Source of the DNA: Litoribacillus peritrichatus
GTDB taxonomy: Bacteria > Pseudomonadota > Gammaproteobacteria > Pseudomonadales > Litoribrevibacteraceae
DNA: 64,000 nucleotides
Reading direction: 5' to 3'
NCBI RefSeq assembly: GCF_039537985.1
Contig: NZ_BAABBN010000007.1
Location: 558,001-622,000 of the forward strand
Below, piece after piece: positions 16,596 to 26,012 of this stretch; position 1 is the stretch's first letter; every line of letters starts with the position of its first letter. The notes under the pieces are model-generated. The model was given only the letters and a program-made list of their open reading frames with translations, made no database searches and was not told where the DNA came from. The translations under genes were made by a program, and so were the position numbers.

Positions 16596-18494
16596 ATGAC
16601 TAACAACGATAAAGATAAAACAGTAACAACCGAAGAAACAGGTGGTTTGAGTCGCCGTAGCTTTTTAGGTGCCGGCGCGTTAGCAGGGGCTGGCGCAGCG
16701 GCAGTGCCAATGACGGCAGCTATGTTTGCTTCAGCAGCGAAAGCTCAAGCAGCAGAGGCCGGTAATAATAAAGCCTTTATTCATCCCGGTGATCTGGATG
16801 AGTATTATGGTTTTTGGAGTGGCGGACACTCAGGTGAGGTGCGTATTCTGGGCATTCCGTCCATGCGTGAGCTGATGCGTATTCCTGTATTTAACGTAGA
16901 CAGTGCTACGGGCTGGGGTTTGACGAATGAAAGTAAGCGTATTAAAGGTGACAGTGCTCATTTATTAGCGGGCGACTCTCATCACCCGCATATGTCGATG
17001 CAGGACGGCCGTTACGACGGTAAATATGTATTCATTAACGATAAAGCAAACACGCGTGTTGCCCGTATTCGTTGTGATGTAATGAAAACGGATAAGATGT
17101 TAACGGTTCCGAATGTTCAGGCGATTCATGGTCTGCGTGTTCAGAAAGTACCGTATACAAAGTATGTGATTTGTAATGGTGAATTTGAGGTACCCATTGT
17201 GAACGATGGTAAGGCGTCCTTGGAAGACGTAAGCACTTACCGTTCGTTATTTAATGTCATTGACGCTGAAACGATGGAAGTAGCATTCCAGGTAATGGTG
17301 GATGGTAACCTGGATAACACCGATGCCGATTATGACGGTAAGTATTTCGCTTCTACCTGTTATAACTCTGAAATGGGAATGACATTAGGAGAAATGATCG
17401 CGGCAGAGCGTGATCACGTGGTGGTCTTCAGTCTAGAGCGATGTGAAGCGGCAGTGAAAGCCGGAAAGTTCAAAACGTATAATGGCAATAATGTTCCTGT
17501 ATTGGACGGTACTAAAGGCTCGGATCTGACTCGTTACATCCCTGTACCTAAGTCACCGCATGGCATGAACACTTCTCCAAGCGGGAAATACTTTGTTGCA
17601 AACGGTAAGTTGTCCCCAACCGTTTCTGTAATTGCGATCGACAAACTGGATGACTTGTTTGCTGATAAAATCAAGCCAAGAGATGCCATCGTTGCAGAGC
17701 CTGAATTAGGCTTAGGGCCTTTGCATACGGCGTTTGATAACAAGGGTAACGCTTATACCACCTTGTTCCTGGACAGCCAGATTGCTAAGTGGAACGTGGA
17801 AGATGCGATCGCTGCTTATCAAGGTAAGAAAGTAAATTACATTCGTCAAAAACTGGATGTGCATTATCAGCCGGGGCATAACCACACGTCTGCCGGTGAA
17901 ACCCGTGATGCGGACGGCAAGTGGTTGATTTCTCTTTGTAAGTTCTCGAAAGACCGTTTCTTGCCAGTGGGTCCGCTGCGTCCTGAGAACGATCAGCTGA
18001 TCGACATTTCCGGTGATGAAATGAAGTTGGTTCACGATGGTCCGACTTATGCGGAACCACACGATTGTATGATCGTTCACCGCAGTAAAATGAAGCCGAA
18101 TAAACTGTGGACCCGAGATGATCCGATTTTCGCAGAAACCGTTGCTATGGCCAAGAAGGACGGCGTTGATCTTGAGTATGACAACAAAGTCATTCGTGAA
18201 GGTAAGAAAGTGCGTGTTTATATGACTTCCGTTGCACCAAATTTCGGTTTGACTGAGTTCAAAGTGAAGTTAGGTGACGAAGTTACGGTTATCGTAACAA
18301 ACCTTGATGAGGTTGAAGATGTAACTCATGGTTTCTGTATGACCAATCATGGAGTGCAGATGGAAATTGGTCCGAAGGCCACGTCATCCATTACATTTGT
18401 TGCAAATCAGCCGGGTGTTCAGTGGTACTACTGTAACTGGTTCTGTCATGCACTGCACATGGAAATGCGTGGACGTATGCTGGTGGAAGCGTAA
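16596..18494 (+). CDS. nosZ: Nitrous oxide reductase NosZ, clade I (Tat-exported)
   Basis: NosZ reduces N2O to N2 in the periplasm. The 632-residue precursor has a twin-arginine signal, LSRRSFLGAGALAGAG, which marks clade I. The beta-propeller carries the His ligands of the CuZ centre in strings such as DSHHPHM, HGLRV, KSPHGMN, GPLHTAF, PGHNHTS and EPHDCM. The C-terminal cupredoxin domain holds the CuA ligands in TNHGVQ and YYCNWFCHALHMEM (two Cys, His, Met). All ligand groups are present, so the enzyme should be active. It lies 66 bp after nosR. A strong terminator follows at 18569. Confidence 0.97.
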   Translation: MTNNDKDKTVTTEETGGLSRRSFLGAGALAGAGAAAVPMTAAMFASAAKAQAAEAGNNKAFIHPGDLDEYYGFWSGGHSGEVRILGIPSMRELMRIPVFNVDSATGWGLTNESKRIKGDSAHLLAGDSHHPHMSMQDGRYDGKYVFINDKANTRVARIRCDVMKTDKMLTVPNVQAIHGLRVQKVPYTKYVICNGEFEVPIVNDGKASLEDVSTYRSLFNVIDAETMEVAFQVMVDGNLDNTDADYDGKYFASTCYNSEMGMTLGEMIAAERDHVVVFSLERCEAAVKAGKFKTYNGNNVPVLDGTKGSDLTRYIPVPKSPHGMNTSPSGKYFVANGKLSPTVSVIAIDKLDDLFADKIKPRDAIVAEPELGLGPLHTAFDNKGNAYTTLFLDSQIAKWNVEDAIAAYQGKKVNYIRQKLDVHYQPGHNHTSAGETRDADGKWLISLCKFSKDRFLPVGPLRPENDQLIDISGDEMKLVHDGPTYAEPHDCMIVHRSKMKPNKLWTRDDPIFAETVAMAKKDGVDLEYDNKVIREGKKVRVYMTSVAPNFGLTEFKVKLGDEVTVIVTNLDEVEDVTHGFCMTNHGVQMEIGPKATSSITFVANQPGVQWYYCNWFCHALHMEMRGRMLVEA

Positions 18495-18568
18495 GAAGCA
18501 AGCAATAAGTCAATTCAATTGTTCTGTTTTTGACAGTTAAATTGTTTGATTTATTAATCTAGCTCAAG

Positions 18569-18601
18569 AAGCATAACGTCAAATGGCGTTATGCTTTTTT
18601 T
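18569..18601 (+). terminator. Strong terminator between nosZ and nosD
   Basis: AAGCATAACG (18569-18578) pairs exactly with CGTTATGCTT (18587-18596) and is followed by a run of seven T. It should end most nosRZ transcripts, leaving nosDFYL to read-through or a separate promoter in the next 90 bp, where I see none clearly. Confidence 0.9.
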
Positions 18602-18690
18602 ATTCTCGGGGTTTGTCTTTTGGTTTTGAGAGTCAAGATCAAGGGCTATCAAGAAGCGTCATTAAGTGCGTTTATGAGTGGTTGGCAGGC

Positions 18691-19998
18691 ATGACAAAAA
18701 GATTTCGTGGTTTCATTACTGTTCTGGTGCTGTTCTGGTGGGTGAGTTTCAGTGCCAGTGCACAAGAGTGGCAGGTCTCTCCTGATCAGGATTTGCAGAT
18801 GGTACTGAATCGTGCTTCCTCGGGTGATGAAGTCATTCTTTCTGCAGGCCGCTATTTGGGGAGCTTCGTTATTGCTCAATCGATGTCGTTAAAAGGAGAT
18901 GCGGGTGCTGTGATTGATGCGCAAGGTGAAGGCCATGCTTTATACATCACCGCTTCTGAGGTCACCATTGATGGCATTCGCATTGTAAACTGGGGCGATG
19001 ATTTGACCGAGCAAAACGCCGGTATTTACGCCGATAAAAAGCCCGAAAATGTCATCATTCAGAATACGTACCTGGAGGGCGATGGCTTTGGTATCTGGTT
19101 GCAAGGCGGTAAAGATTGCCAAGTGATTAATAACCAAGTGGTTGGTAACACCGCACTGAGGTCAGCGGATCGGGGCAATGGAATTCAATTGTCAAACATG
19201 AAGAACTCTCTGGTTCGGGGGAATGAAATCAGTAAAACCCGTGATGGTCTTTATGTGATTGCCAGTAAGGATAATGTATTGGAAAACAACACCATGCATG
19301 ATCTCAGATATGGCATTCACTACATGTATTCGTACAGTAATAAAATTTTGAATAATTATGCCTATTCGACCCGGGCAGGCTACGCCATGATGAACTCCCG
19401 GTATCTAGAGATTCGAGGCAACGTCAGTGAAAATACGGAAGACTACGGCTTCCTGCTCAATTACATCATCTACTCAGAAATCGACAGTAATATCATAAAA
19501 AATGTCTGGACCAAACCGGAAAACAAAGTGCCGGGTCGCGATGGCAAAGCCCTGTTTGTTTATAATTCGGGTTACAACACCATCAGTAACAATTACGTTG
19601 AACACGCCGAAATAGGCATTCATCTGACTGCTGGTTCTGAGAAGGTCAAAGTGTTTGGTAATTCTTTTATTGATAACCCCATTCAGGTGAAATACGTGTC
19701 CAATCGGTTTCAGGAGTGGAGTCAGGAAGGAAAAGGCAATTATTGGAGTAATTATCACGGCTGGGATATGGATGGCGACGGTCATGGCGATGTACCGTTC
19801 GAGCCCAACGACGGGGTTGATAAGCTGTTTTGGAAATACCCGGAAGCGAAGATGTTAATGGATAGCCCCGCAGTGTTGTTATTGCGATGGGTGCAAGGCC
19901 AGTTTCCGGTCTTAAAAGCGCCCGGTGTGAAAGACTCTTTTCCTTTGATGAAACCGAATCGCCCTGTGGCTGAGAAAACGCTCCTAGGAGGGCTTTGA
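18691..19998 (+). CDS. nosD: NosD, periplasmic copper-centre maturation protein
   Basis: NosD is a periplasmic right-handed beta-helix protein that acts with the NosFY transporter in building the CuZ centre of NosZ. The 435-residue product starts with a Sec signal (RFRGFITVLVLFWW to SASAQ) and then shows many CASH/parallel beta-helix repeats with N-rich turns (VIINNQ-like, GNEISKTRDGLYV, ENNTMHDLRYGIHYMYS, GNVSENTEDYGFLL). I start at the ATG at 18691; the longer open frame back to 18583 begins inside the terminator and is not credible. The stop overlaps the nosF start as TGATG, so nosD and nosF are translationally coupled. Confidence 0.92.
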   Translation: MTKRFRGFITVLVLFWWVSFSASAQEWQVSPDQDLQMVLNRASSGDEVILSAGRYLGSFVIAQSMSLKGDAGAVIDAQGEGHALYITASEVTIDGIRIVNWGDDLTEQNAGIYADKKPENVIIQNTYLEGDGFGIWLQGGKDCQVINNQVVGNTALRSADRGNGIQLSNMKNSLVRGNEISKTRDGLYVIASKDNVLENNTMHDLRYGIHYMYSYSNKILNNYAYSTRAGYAMMNSRYLEIRGNVSENTEDYGFLLNYIIYSEIDSNIIKNVWTKPENKVPGRDGKALFVYNSGYNTISNNYVEHAEIGIHLTAGSEKVKVFGNSFIDNPIQVKYVSNRFQEWSQEGKGNYWSNYHGWDMDGDGHGDVPFEPNDGVDKLFWKYPEAKMLMDSPAVLLLRWVQGQFPVLKAPGVKDSFPLMKPNRPVAEKTLLGGL

Positions 19999-20951
19999 TG
20001 TCAGAATATGCTGTAGAACTCACCGATTTAAGTAAGTATTACCGTTCGGTAGAAGCGTTACATCCGCTTTCGTTGAACATTTCGTTTGGCGAGGTGCTTG
20101 GGTTGTTCGGTCATAATGGCGCCGGAAAAAGTACTTTGATGAAATTAATACTGGGTGTGTTGAAACCCTCTTCAGGCCAGTTAAAAGTGCTGGGTTATTG
20201 TCCGCGAACGAATTCGGATCATGATTACCGCAGTCAGTTCGGATATTTACCGGAAAATGTCAGCTTTTATGAACACCTGTCTGGCCGTGAGGTGTTACGT
20301 TATTTTGCCCGGTTGAAAGGTCATTCTTTAGCGCATGCGGATGCATTGCTGGAAGAAGTAAATCTGGCGCATGCCGCTGACCGACCCGTGAAGACTTATT
20401 CAAAAGGCATGCGCCAGCGTTTGGGCTTGGCTCAGGCGTTTTTAGGTGAGCCTAAAATTTTAATTCTGGACGAACCGACCGTGGGGCTTGATCCGGTTGC
20501 GACGCGGGATTTTTATCAAATGGTTGATCGGTTAAAGACCAGTGGCTGTGCGGTGATTTTATGTTCGCATGTCTTGCCCGATGTTGAGAATCATATTGAT
20601 CGGGCCATGATTTTAAGCGCTGGTCGAAAGCTGGCGTTAGGGTCTCTGGATGAGCTGAGACTTCAGGCGAAGTTGCCGACTGAGTTTAATGTATCTGGCT
20701 TGAGTTCTTCAGAACTCAGTACAGCGTTGAATGGCTATCAATCCATATCAACCGTTCTGGAAACGACGTCTAACGCCAGTCGTTTTACGGTTCCGACGCC
20801 GGAAAAGATGATCGTGATGAAGCATTTACTGGCAAATCAGAATGTAACAGACCTGCAGGTTACGCCGCCGTCATTGGAGGCTTTGTACCGATATTACATC
20901 TCTGATTTCCACAGCCAGAGCGCTGAATCACAGGGGGTGGGTCATGAGTAA
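19998..20951 (+). CDS. nosF: NosF, ABC transporter ATPase
   Basis: NosF is the cytoplasmic ATPase of the NosFY transporter that serves NosD and CuZ assembly. The 317-residue protein has Walker A GHNGAGKST, the Q-loop region FGYLPEN, the ABC signature YSKGMRQRLGLAQA, Walker B ILILDEPTVGLD and the switch His in CSHVLPD. The ATG at 19998 overlaps the nosD stop and has AGGAGG at 19986-19991. The stop lies inside nosY (8-base overlap). Confidence 0.94.
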   Translation: MSEYAVELTDLSKYYRSVEALHPLSLNISFGEVLGLFGHNGAGKSTLMKLILGVLKPSSGQLKVLGYCPRTNSDHDYRSQFGYLPENVSFYEHLSGREVLRYFARLKGHSLAHADALLEEVNLAHAADRPVKTYSKGMRQRLGLAQAFLGEPKILILDEPTVGLDPVATRDFYQMVDRLKTSGCAVILCSHVLPDVENHIDRAMILSAGRKLALGSLDELRLQAKLPTEFNVSGLSSSELSTALNGYQSISTVLETTSNASRFTVPTPEKMIVMKHLLANQNVTDLQVTPPSLEALYRYYISDFHSQSAESQGVGHE

Positions 20952-21771
20952 AGTTTGGATTGTGGCTCAGAAAGAATTTCGTGATGGCTTAAGGAATCGT
21001 TGGACAGGCGCTATTTCGCTGATTTTTATTTTGTTGTCCTTGGGTTTGGCCTATTTTGGCTCCGCGACTGCGGGTGTTTTGGGCTTTGCATCGCTGGAGT
21101 CAACCCTGGTCAGTTTGGCCAGCCTTTCGGTGATGTTGATTCCCTTGATTGCTCTGATGTTGTCGTATCACTGTTTTGTGGGGGAACAGGAGCAAGGTAC
21201 TTTGCTCCTGTTGTTTACCTATCCGCTTTCTCAGGGGCAGTTGTTGCTTGGTAAGTTTTTAGGGCAGGCATTGATTTTAACGGTGGCGTCCCTGATAGGA
21301 TTTGGTTTGCCTGCGCTGGTGATTTCGGCGGTCAGTGAGGTGGATACTTTCGAAGTACTGAAGGCATTTGGATTGTTTATTATGGCGGCCAGTGTTTTGG
21401 GTTGGGTGTTCATTGCGTTGGCGTATGTGATCAGTCTGGCGGTGTCCGAGAAGTCTAAGGCGGCGGGTTTGGCGTTGGTGGTTTGGTTCTTTTTTGTATT
21501 GGTATTTGACTTGGTTCTGATGGCCATTCTGGTGGCCAGTGAAGGCGACATTAATCAAACCTTAGTGCCTTACTTGTTATGGTTGAACCCTACAGACGTG
21601 TTTCGTATTTTTATTTATCAGGTGGTGGACGCCCAAAGTTATACCGGCGTGTTGGATCTGGCGGACAAAGGTGCGGACGGTTTGGCTGCGCTTGTTATGG
21701 CTATGGGGCTTTGGGTTGCAGTGCCATTGCTTGGATGTTGGTTGATGCTGAAAAGAAAGGAGTTGTCATGA
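20944..21771 (+). CDS. nosY: NosY, ABC transporter membrane subunit
   Basis: NosY is the inner-membrane partner of NosF. The 275-residue protein has about six hydrophobic spans. It begins KVWIVAQKEFRDGLRNRW, the typical amphipathic start of ABC-2 permeases, and carries YHCFVGEQEQGTLLLLFTYP, the conserved loop of this family. Genes nosF, nosY and nosL overlap, so the three are made together. Confidence 0.92.
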   Translation: MSKVWIVAQKEFRDGLRNRWTGAISLIFILLSLGLAYFGSATAGVLGFASLESTLVSLASLSVMLIPLIALMLSYHCFVGEQEQGTLLLLFTYPLSQGQLLLGKFLGQALILTVASLIGFGLPALVISAVSEVDTFEVLKAFGLFIMAASVLGWVFIALAYVISLAVSEKSKAAGLALVVWFFFVLVFDLVLMAILVASEGDINQTLVPYLLWLNPTDVFRIFIYQVVDAQSYTGVLDLADKGADGLAALVMAMGLWVAVPLLGCWLMLKRKELS

Positions 21772-22358
21772 AACAGGTTGCCATAAAACAAACTGTGAAA
21801 GTTACCTTGGTTGGCGTGCTGGTGGCGCTGGGTCTTCTGATTCAAGGTTGCAGCAAAAACGTTGAAGTTACTGAAGTGCATGAGGCTGTCATTATTCACA
21901 ACGGTGAAGAATGCGATTTGTGCGGTATGTTGATTAATCAGTTTCCCGGCCCGAAAGGTCAGTTGTTTGAAAGGGGAGGGAGTGACCCCAAGCGCTTTTG
22001 TTCAACCCGAGATTTATTTGCTTACGCGCTGCAGCCGGAGCATCAGCACCGGGTGAAACAAATTTATGTGCATGATGTTGCTTCTGCGCCCTGGGATAAA
22101 CAAGGCGATGCGAAATACATAGATGCTGCGTCCGCGTATTTTGTGGTAGGGCATAACTTAAATGGAGCAATGGGGCCGACTTTGGCTTCATTTGCCACCA
22201 AGGACGCTGCGGAGTCATTTTCCCGGAAACACAATGGCGAGGTGATGACGTTTGATGAAATTGATCTCGCTGTTTTGACAAAACTGAACGATCAGGCAAT
22301 GGATTTAGGTGAGCCTATGCACCACTCGCAGCATTCGGCGCATTCTGCTCACCATTAA
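21768..22358 (+). CDS. nosL: NosL, copper-binding lipoprotein
   Basis: NosL is an outer-membrane lipoprotein that binds Cu(I) and passes it to NosZ through NosDFY. The 196-residue precursor has a lipoprotein signal ending LLIQGCSK and the copper motif CDLCGMLI near residue 48. The conserved FCSTRDLFAY and the string YFVVGHNLNGAMGPTLASF follow the family. The C-terminus is His-rich (HHSQHSAHSAHH), which may bind metal. The ATG overlaps the nosY stop as ATGA behind AAAGGAG; a longer reading from 21579 lies within nosY and is rejected. No nosX/apbE-like gene follows. Confidence 0.93.
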   Translation: MKQVAIKQTVKVTLVGVLVALGLLIQGCSKNVEVTEVHEAVIIHNGEECDLCGMLINQFPGPKGQLFERGGSDPKRFCSTRDLFAYALQPEHQHRVKQIYVHDVASAPWDKQGDAKYIDAASAYFVVGHNLNGAMGPTLASFATKDAAESFSRKHNGEVMTFDEIDLAVLTKLNDQAMDLGEPMHHSQHSAHSAHH

Positions 22359-22470
22359 AACAGTAAGGACGGATATCTGCTTAAAAATGCAGGAAATTTC
22401 GTAAAATGCTTTTCATTTTGCGGGCATCAATCTAATCTTGTCAGTTGGTTCATTGATAAAGATTTGAGAC

Positions 22471-23412
22471 ATGGATTGGTCTGAGGAAAATATACGACAT
22501 CGCCTTGCTTCGAAAGAAGAAACGTCCAATGCCGTGATGGAACCCTATTGGCAGTTTTATGGCTTGGACTTCCATCGTTTGGGGTTGGCTAAACAGTCGG
22601 CCCGGTTACTCAAATCTAATGCGTTTGATCTTTGTGTCCAGCACTTTCAAGCCAAGAACGAACGTGGCAATGTGCTCGTGCTGCATGGTTATTATGATCA
22701 TGTGGGTCTTTATAAGTATCTCATTCGGGAATGTCTGGAGTTGGGGTTATCCGTTACGGCATTTGACCTGCCTGGTCATGGCTTGTCCAGTGGCGACCGG
22801 GCTAACATAGACTCATTTGACAGCTATCAGGATGCCTTGGTATCGATCATTACCGATCTGGATATCAATGCTTCGGAGCGTTGGAGTATTGTTGGTCAGA
22901 GTACCGGAGGTGCGGTGATCATCGATTACCTTTCCCGTCAACATTACGACCGCTCTAATACCCCGTTTTCAAATGTGGTGCTTTTAGCGCCATTGGTTCG
23001 GCCTGAAGGTTGGTTGAAAGGCCGTATTCTGCTTAAGATACTTCGCCCGTTTGTGGACAGTATCGAACGGGGCTTTTCCAATAATAGCCATGATCAGGCC
23101 TTCTTGAATTTTATTCGATACACAGATCCGCTTCAGCATAACCGTCTTGAGGTGGATTGGGTTGCGGCGCTGGAGCAATGGACTCCCAAGGTGGAGCGCA
23201 GACCAGCTTCGGATTTGTCGGTGTCGGTCATCCAGGGAACCGATGATGAAACGGTGGATTGGCGACATAACATCGGCGTGATTAAGAAACTCTTTAAAGA
23301 TGTGTCGGTCTTTAAAGTGGAGGATGCTCGCCATCATTTGGTGTGTGAAAGCCAGGAATTCAGAAATAAAGTCTTCACCCACTTAAAGCGGGTACTTAGT
23401 GCGCTTGATTAA
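22471..23412 (+). CDS. Alpha/beta hydrolase, lysophospholipase/monoacylglycerol lipase-like
   Basis: The 313-residue protein is a cytoplasmic alpha/beta hydrolase of the serine aminopeptidase/lysophospholipase type. It has the oxyanion string VLHGYYDHVGLY, the early FDLPGHGLSSGDR, the nucleophile Ser in VGQSTGGAV, the catalytic Asp in GTDDETVD and His in ARHHLVCE. No signal peptide or membrane span is seen. The substrate cannot be told; acyl glycerols or lysolipids are usual in the family. It follows nosL by 112 bp, a gap with a 9-bp stem-loop (22400-22422), and is followed by lipoprotein genes. Confidence 0.75.
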   Translation: MDWSEENIRHRLASKEETSNAVMEPYWQFYGLDFHRLGLAKQSARLLKSNAFDLCVQHFQAKNERGNVLVLHGYYDHVGLYKYLIRECLELGLSVTAFDLPGHGLSSGDRANIDSFDSYQDALVSIITDLDINASERWSIVGQSTGGAVIIDYLSRQHYDRSNTPFSNVVLLAPLVRPEGWLKGRILLKILRPFVDSIERGFSNNSHDQAFLNFIRYTDPLQHNRLEVDWVAALEQWTPKVERRPASDLSVSVIQGTDDETVDWRHNIGVIKKLFKDVSVFKVEDARHHLVCESQEFRNKVFTHLKRVLSALD

Positions 23413-23534
23413 TTCTGGATGAATTCAGTTGCTTAAAACGCACCCTGAAATGGGGTGAATTGAAGATGATCAACTATCGTAAGAAAGTAGAGAAACCAAG
23501 ACGTTTAATATTTTTGGTAAGGAACGGGTAAGAG

Positions 23535-25289
23535 ATGCCACGTAATTTTCTGATTTTAATTGTATTTGCTTTTTTATCGGGCTGTGCCACTTACGGCAAT
23601 GACATTCAAACGGCGCTGGACTACACCCAGGCCGGAGAGCCTTCCAAGGCGGCGGATGCCTTTAAAAAAGTCATTCAGCCTGACAGCTCGGACAGAATTC
23701 TTTATTACATGGAGCTGGGGGTTCTGAAACATCTCAGTGGTGACTATGAGCGCAGTAACCAATTGTTGGAGCAAGCCGAACGCATTTATGAGGAGCTTTA
23801 TACCCAAAGCGTGAGTGAAGCCTTGCTGGTGGCAATGACCAACCCTACTTTGGCGGACTATAAAGGTCAGGTGTTTGAAGATGTATATATTAATTATTAC
23901 AAGTCTCTGAATTATTTCTTTTTAGCCAGTCAGGCCAGCGGCCGAATCGCCCGTGCGGATTTATTTGACAGCGCCTTGGTTGAGGCTCGGCGTCTGGATA
24001 ATAAACTCACCAAACTTCGTAGTGAACAAGGTTCCTTTGATGATGCCAAAGAAAAGGAAGAAGAAACCTTTACTCAGATATTGTCTTTGTTTGAAAAGTT
24101 CTTAGGCAACTACATTGACCAGGAAAAGCTCGTTTTTCGTGAAAATGCTTACGCGCATTACCTATCAGGCTTGTTGTATGAACAGCAAAAAGAGTGGGAT
24201 GACGCCCGTATCTCGTATCAAAAAGCCGCCGAGCTTTATGAAAAGGGGTATGCGGATCAGGTGGGTGTCGGCGATGATATGATTGGTCAGGCCTGGCTGG
24301 ACACCATTCGAATGATGCAAAAAGCCGGTGGTTGGGGCTCAAGCATTAAGAAATTGAAGTGGGAAAAACTGGACGATGATCTTCGCGACAAATTAAGAGA
24401 CTACCGAAACTCAGACGCTGAGTTGGTGATTCTCAATCATTTGGACTTTATTCCTCAGAAACGAGAACTGGATTTTGTGATGTACGTGGAACCGTCTCGT
24501 AAAGAAATGGTATTAACACCGTTATTAACCGGTTCTGCGCAACAAAGCCAGGATAAGTACGCTTGGTTTTGGATGATGTACGCCGATAAAGGCATTTTTG
24601 ATGTGGTGGAGCGCTATTCCAACGGTGGCTTGGATAATGTGGTTCGTACCATCATTAACAAACGAGTGATTTTGGGACCGGCCTGGGACGTGGTGGAAAG
24701 TCTTGGCATTGACAGTGCTTTAAAAGATGGCGGTGTGCGGGTGGCGGTGCCCTATTATCCGCCGATTCGTGAAATCAGTTCGTCCAATTCAGTTTCTGTT
24801 AATGGTTCAGAATATACACTGGTGAAAGCGGAATCCTTGGCACGTCATGCGATCAACGAGCAGGTTTTGAATGCTCGTACCGATTTGTACATGGCGTTGG
24901 CGAGAGAGACGTTAAAAAATACCTTGTTGGTTGAAACGTCCCAGAGTGCGTTAGGCGAAAGTAATAAGTTACTGGAGTTCGGGCTGAAGGCTTTGACGGC
25001 GACCACTGCCAGGGCGGATACCCGAACTTGGTTGACGTTGCCGGCGGAGATTTTGGTTCAGCGTATTCCTCTGGAAGAAGGGGAGTACGATTTAAGACTG
25101 ACCAATACATTTGTGAAGAGCGGTGGTTTGGTGTCAGCGGATAAACAGGTGGTTTTAAAGAAAGGTGATATTCATGTTTGGCGTCATCGTTCTTTTCCGC
25201 AATTGTCTGCAGCGAAGCAGCAAACACTGGTGAAAGCTGCTGCCGAAGGTCAGAAGGAAAGTACAGGTTTTAGTAGCTGGTTAAAATAA
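23535..25289 (+). CDS. TPR-like outer-membrane lipoprotein of the COG3014 type
   Basis: The 584-residue precursor has a lipoprotein signal (FLILIVFAFLSGCATYG) with Ala after the Cys, so it should go to the outer membrane. Residues about 25-230 are helical with TPR-like pairs (GEPSKAADAFKKVIQ, LSGDYERSNQLLEQAERIYEEL, QKEWDDARISYQKAAELYEKG). The second half is mixed alpha/beta. In length and order it resembles the uncharacterised COG3014 family, which is often found beside an LpoB-type gene and a LPP20-type gene, as here. No enzyme motif is seen. A role in cell-wall or surface assembly is an inference from the neighbours. Confidence 0.65.
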   Translation: MPRNFLILIVFAFLSGCATYGNDIQTALDYTQAGEPSKAADAFKKVIQPDSSDRILYYMELGVLKHLSGDYERSNQLLEQAERIYEELYTQSVSEALLVAMTNPTLADYKGQVFEDVYINYYKSLNYFFLASQASGRIARADLFDSALVEARRLDNKLTKLRSEQGSFDDAKEKEEETFTQILSLFEKFLGNYIDQEKLVFRENAYAHYLSGLLYEQQKEWDDARISYQKAAELYEKGYADQVGVGDDMIGQAWLDTIRMMQKAGGWGSSIKKLKWEKLDDDLRDKLRDYRNSDAELVILNHLDFIPQKRELDFVMYVEPSRKEMVLTPLLTGSAQQSQDKYAWFWMMYADKGIFDVVERYSNGGLDNVVRTIINKRVILGPAWDVVESLGIDSALKDGGVRVAVPYYPPIREISSSNSVSVNGSEYTLVKAESLARHAINEQVLNARTDLYMALARETLKNTLLVETSQSALGESNKLLEFGLKALTATTARADTRTWLTLPAEILVQRIPLEEGEYDLRLTNTFVKSGGLVSADKQVVLKKGDIHVWRHRSFPQLSAAKQQTLVKAAAEGQKESTGFSSWLK

Positions 25290-25334
25290 ATTCGTTACAA
25301 TTCATTTAATCAATGATTTTTCAAGGAGCCCTTT

Positions 25335-25949
25335 ATGACAGGTGCAGTTAAGAAATTTGCAGTTTCAATGATGGCGGTGGCGGCGCTTACGGCGGCCGGT
25401 TGTGGTTCAACCAGCGTTTCTCGGGTGGATACCAATACCGAAGTTGCATTGACCGATCGCTGGAATGCGACGGATTCACGTTTGGTGTCGGAAGAAATGA
25501 TTACTGATATGTTGTCCTTCCCTTGGGCGTCGGACTACGAGCGGAATAACCCGGGCAAGCGTCCTACCGTGATTATTCAGCGTATTCGTAATAAATCTCA
25601 TGAACATATTGCGGTGGACACCTTCACCAACGACTTGAAGCGTGCCGTGATTCGCAGTGGTCGTGCCGACTTCGTGGTGGGCGGTGATGAGCGTGAAGAT
25701 ATTCGTGGTGAGCGTAAAGAGCAGGAATTTAACGCCCGTGCTGATACTCAGGTCGCGATGGGTGAAGAAACCGGTGCTCGTTTTGCGATGTCGGGTTCTA
25801 TCAACTCGTTTGTGGATTCTTTGAAAGGCGATCGTGTTACGTCTTATCAGATTGATTTGAAGTTAATCGACATGCTGACCAATCGTGAAGTGTGGAACGG
25901 CACGAAGAAGATACAGAAATTCCAGGAAAAGAGCAGTTTCGGTTTCTAA
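25335..25949 (+). CDS. LpoB-family outer-membrane lipoprotein
   Basis: The 204-residue precursor has a lipoprotein signal ending AALTAAGCGST. The mature part has the LpoB fold strings: LTDRWNATDSRLVSEEMITDML, then RPTVIIQRIRNKSHEHIAVDTF, followed by AMGEETGARFAMSGSI and YQIDLKLIDMLTNREVW. In Escherichia coli LpoB reaches through peptidoglycan and activates the synthase PBP1b. No PBP1b gene is in the window, and in marine bacteria such LpoB-like proteins sit with COG3014 genes, so the partner may differ. The ribosome site AAGGAG is strong. The gap to the 23535 gene is 45 bp. Confidence 0.78.
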   Translation: MTGAVKKFAVSMMAVAALTAAGCGSTSVSRVDTNTEVALTDRWNATDSRLVSEEMITDMLSFPWASDYERNNPGKRPTVIIQRIRNKSHEHIAVDTFTNDLKRAVIRSGRADFVVGGDEREDIRGERKEQEFNARADTQVAMGEETGARFAMSGSINSFVDSLKGDRVTSYQIDLKLIDMLTNREVWNGTKKIQKFQEKSSFGF

Positions 25950-26012
25950 ATAGAAACGAGTGATTAATTTTGAGCGGACAGGACGTCCGCTCTGTCGATA
26001 CAAGGGGTCTCT

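Noticed and set aside
18628..18648. FNR-like box before nosD (TTGAG ... ATCAA)
   Set aside because: The halves are seven bases apart instead of four and the first half has a mismatch, so it does not fit the dimer spacing.
18583..18690. N-terminal extension of nosD upstream of 18691
   Set aside because: It would begin inside a strong terminator and would put 36 residues before a normal signal peptide.
22453..22466. FNR-like box before the alpha/beta hydrolase (TTGATAAAGATTTG)
   Set aside because: Only the left half matches; the right half ATTTG differs from ATCAA at three positions.
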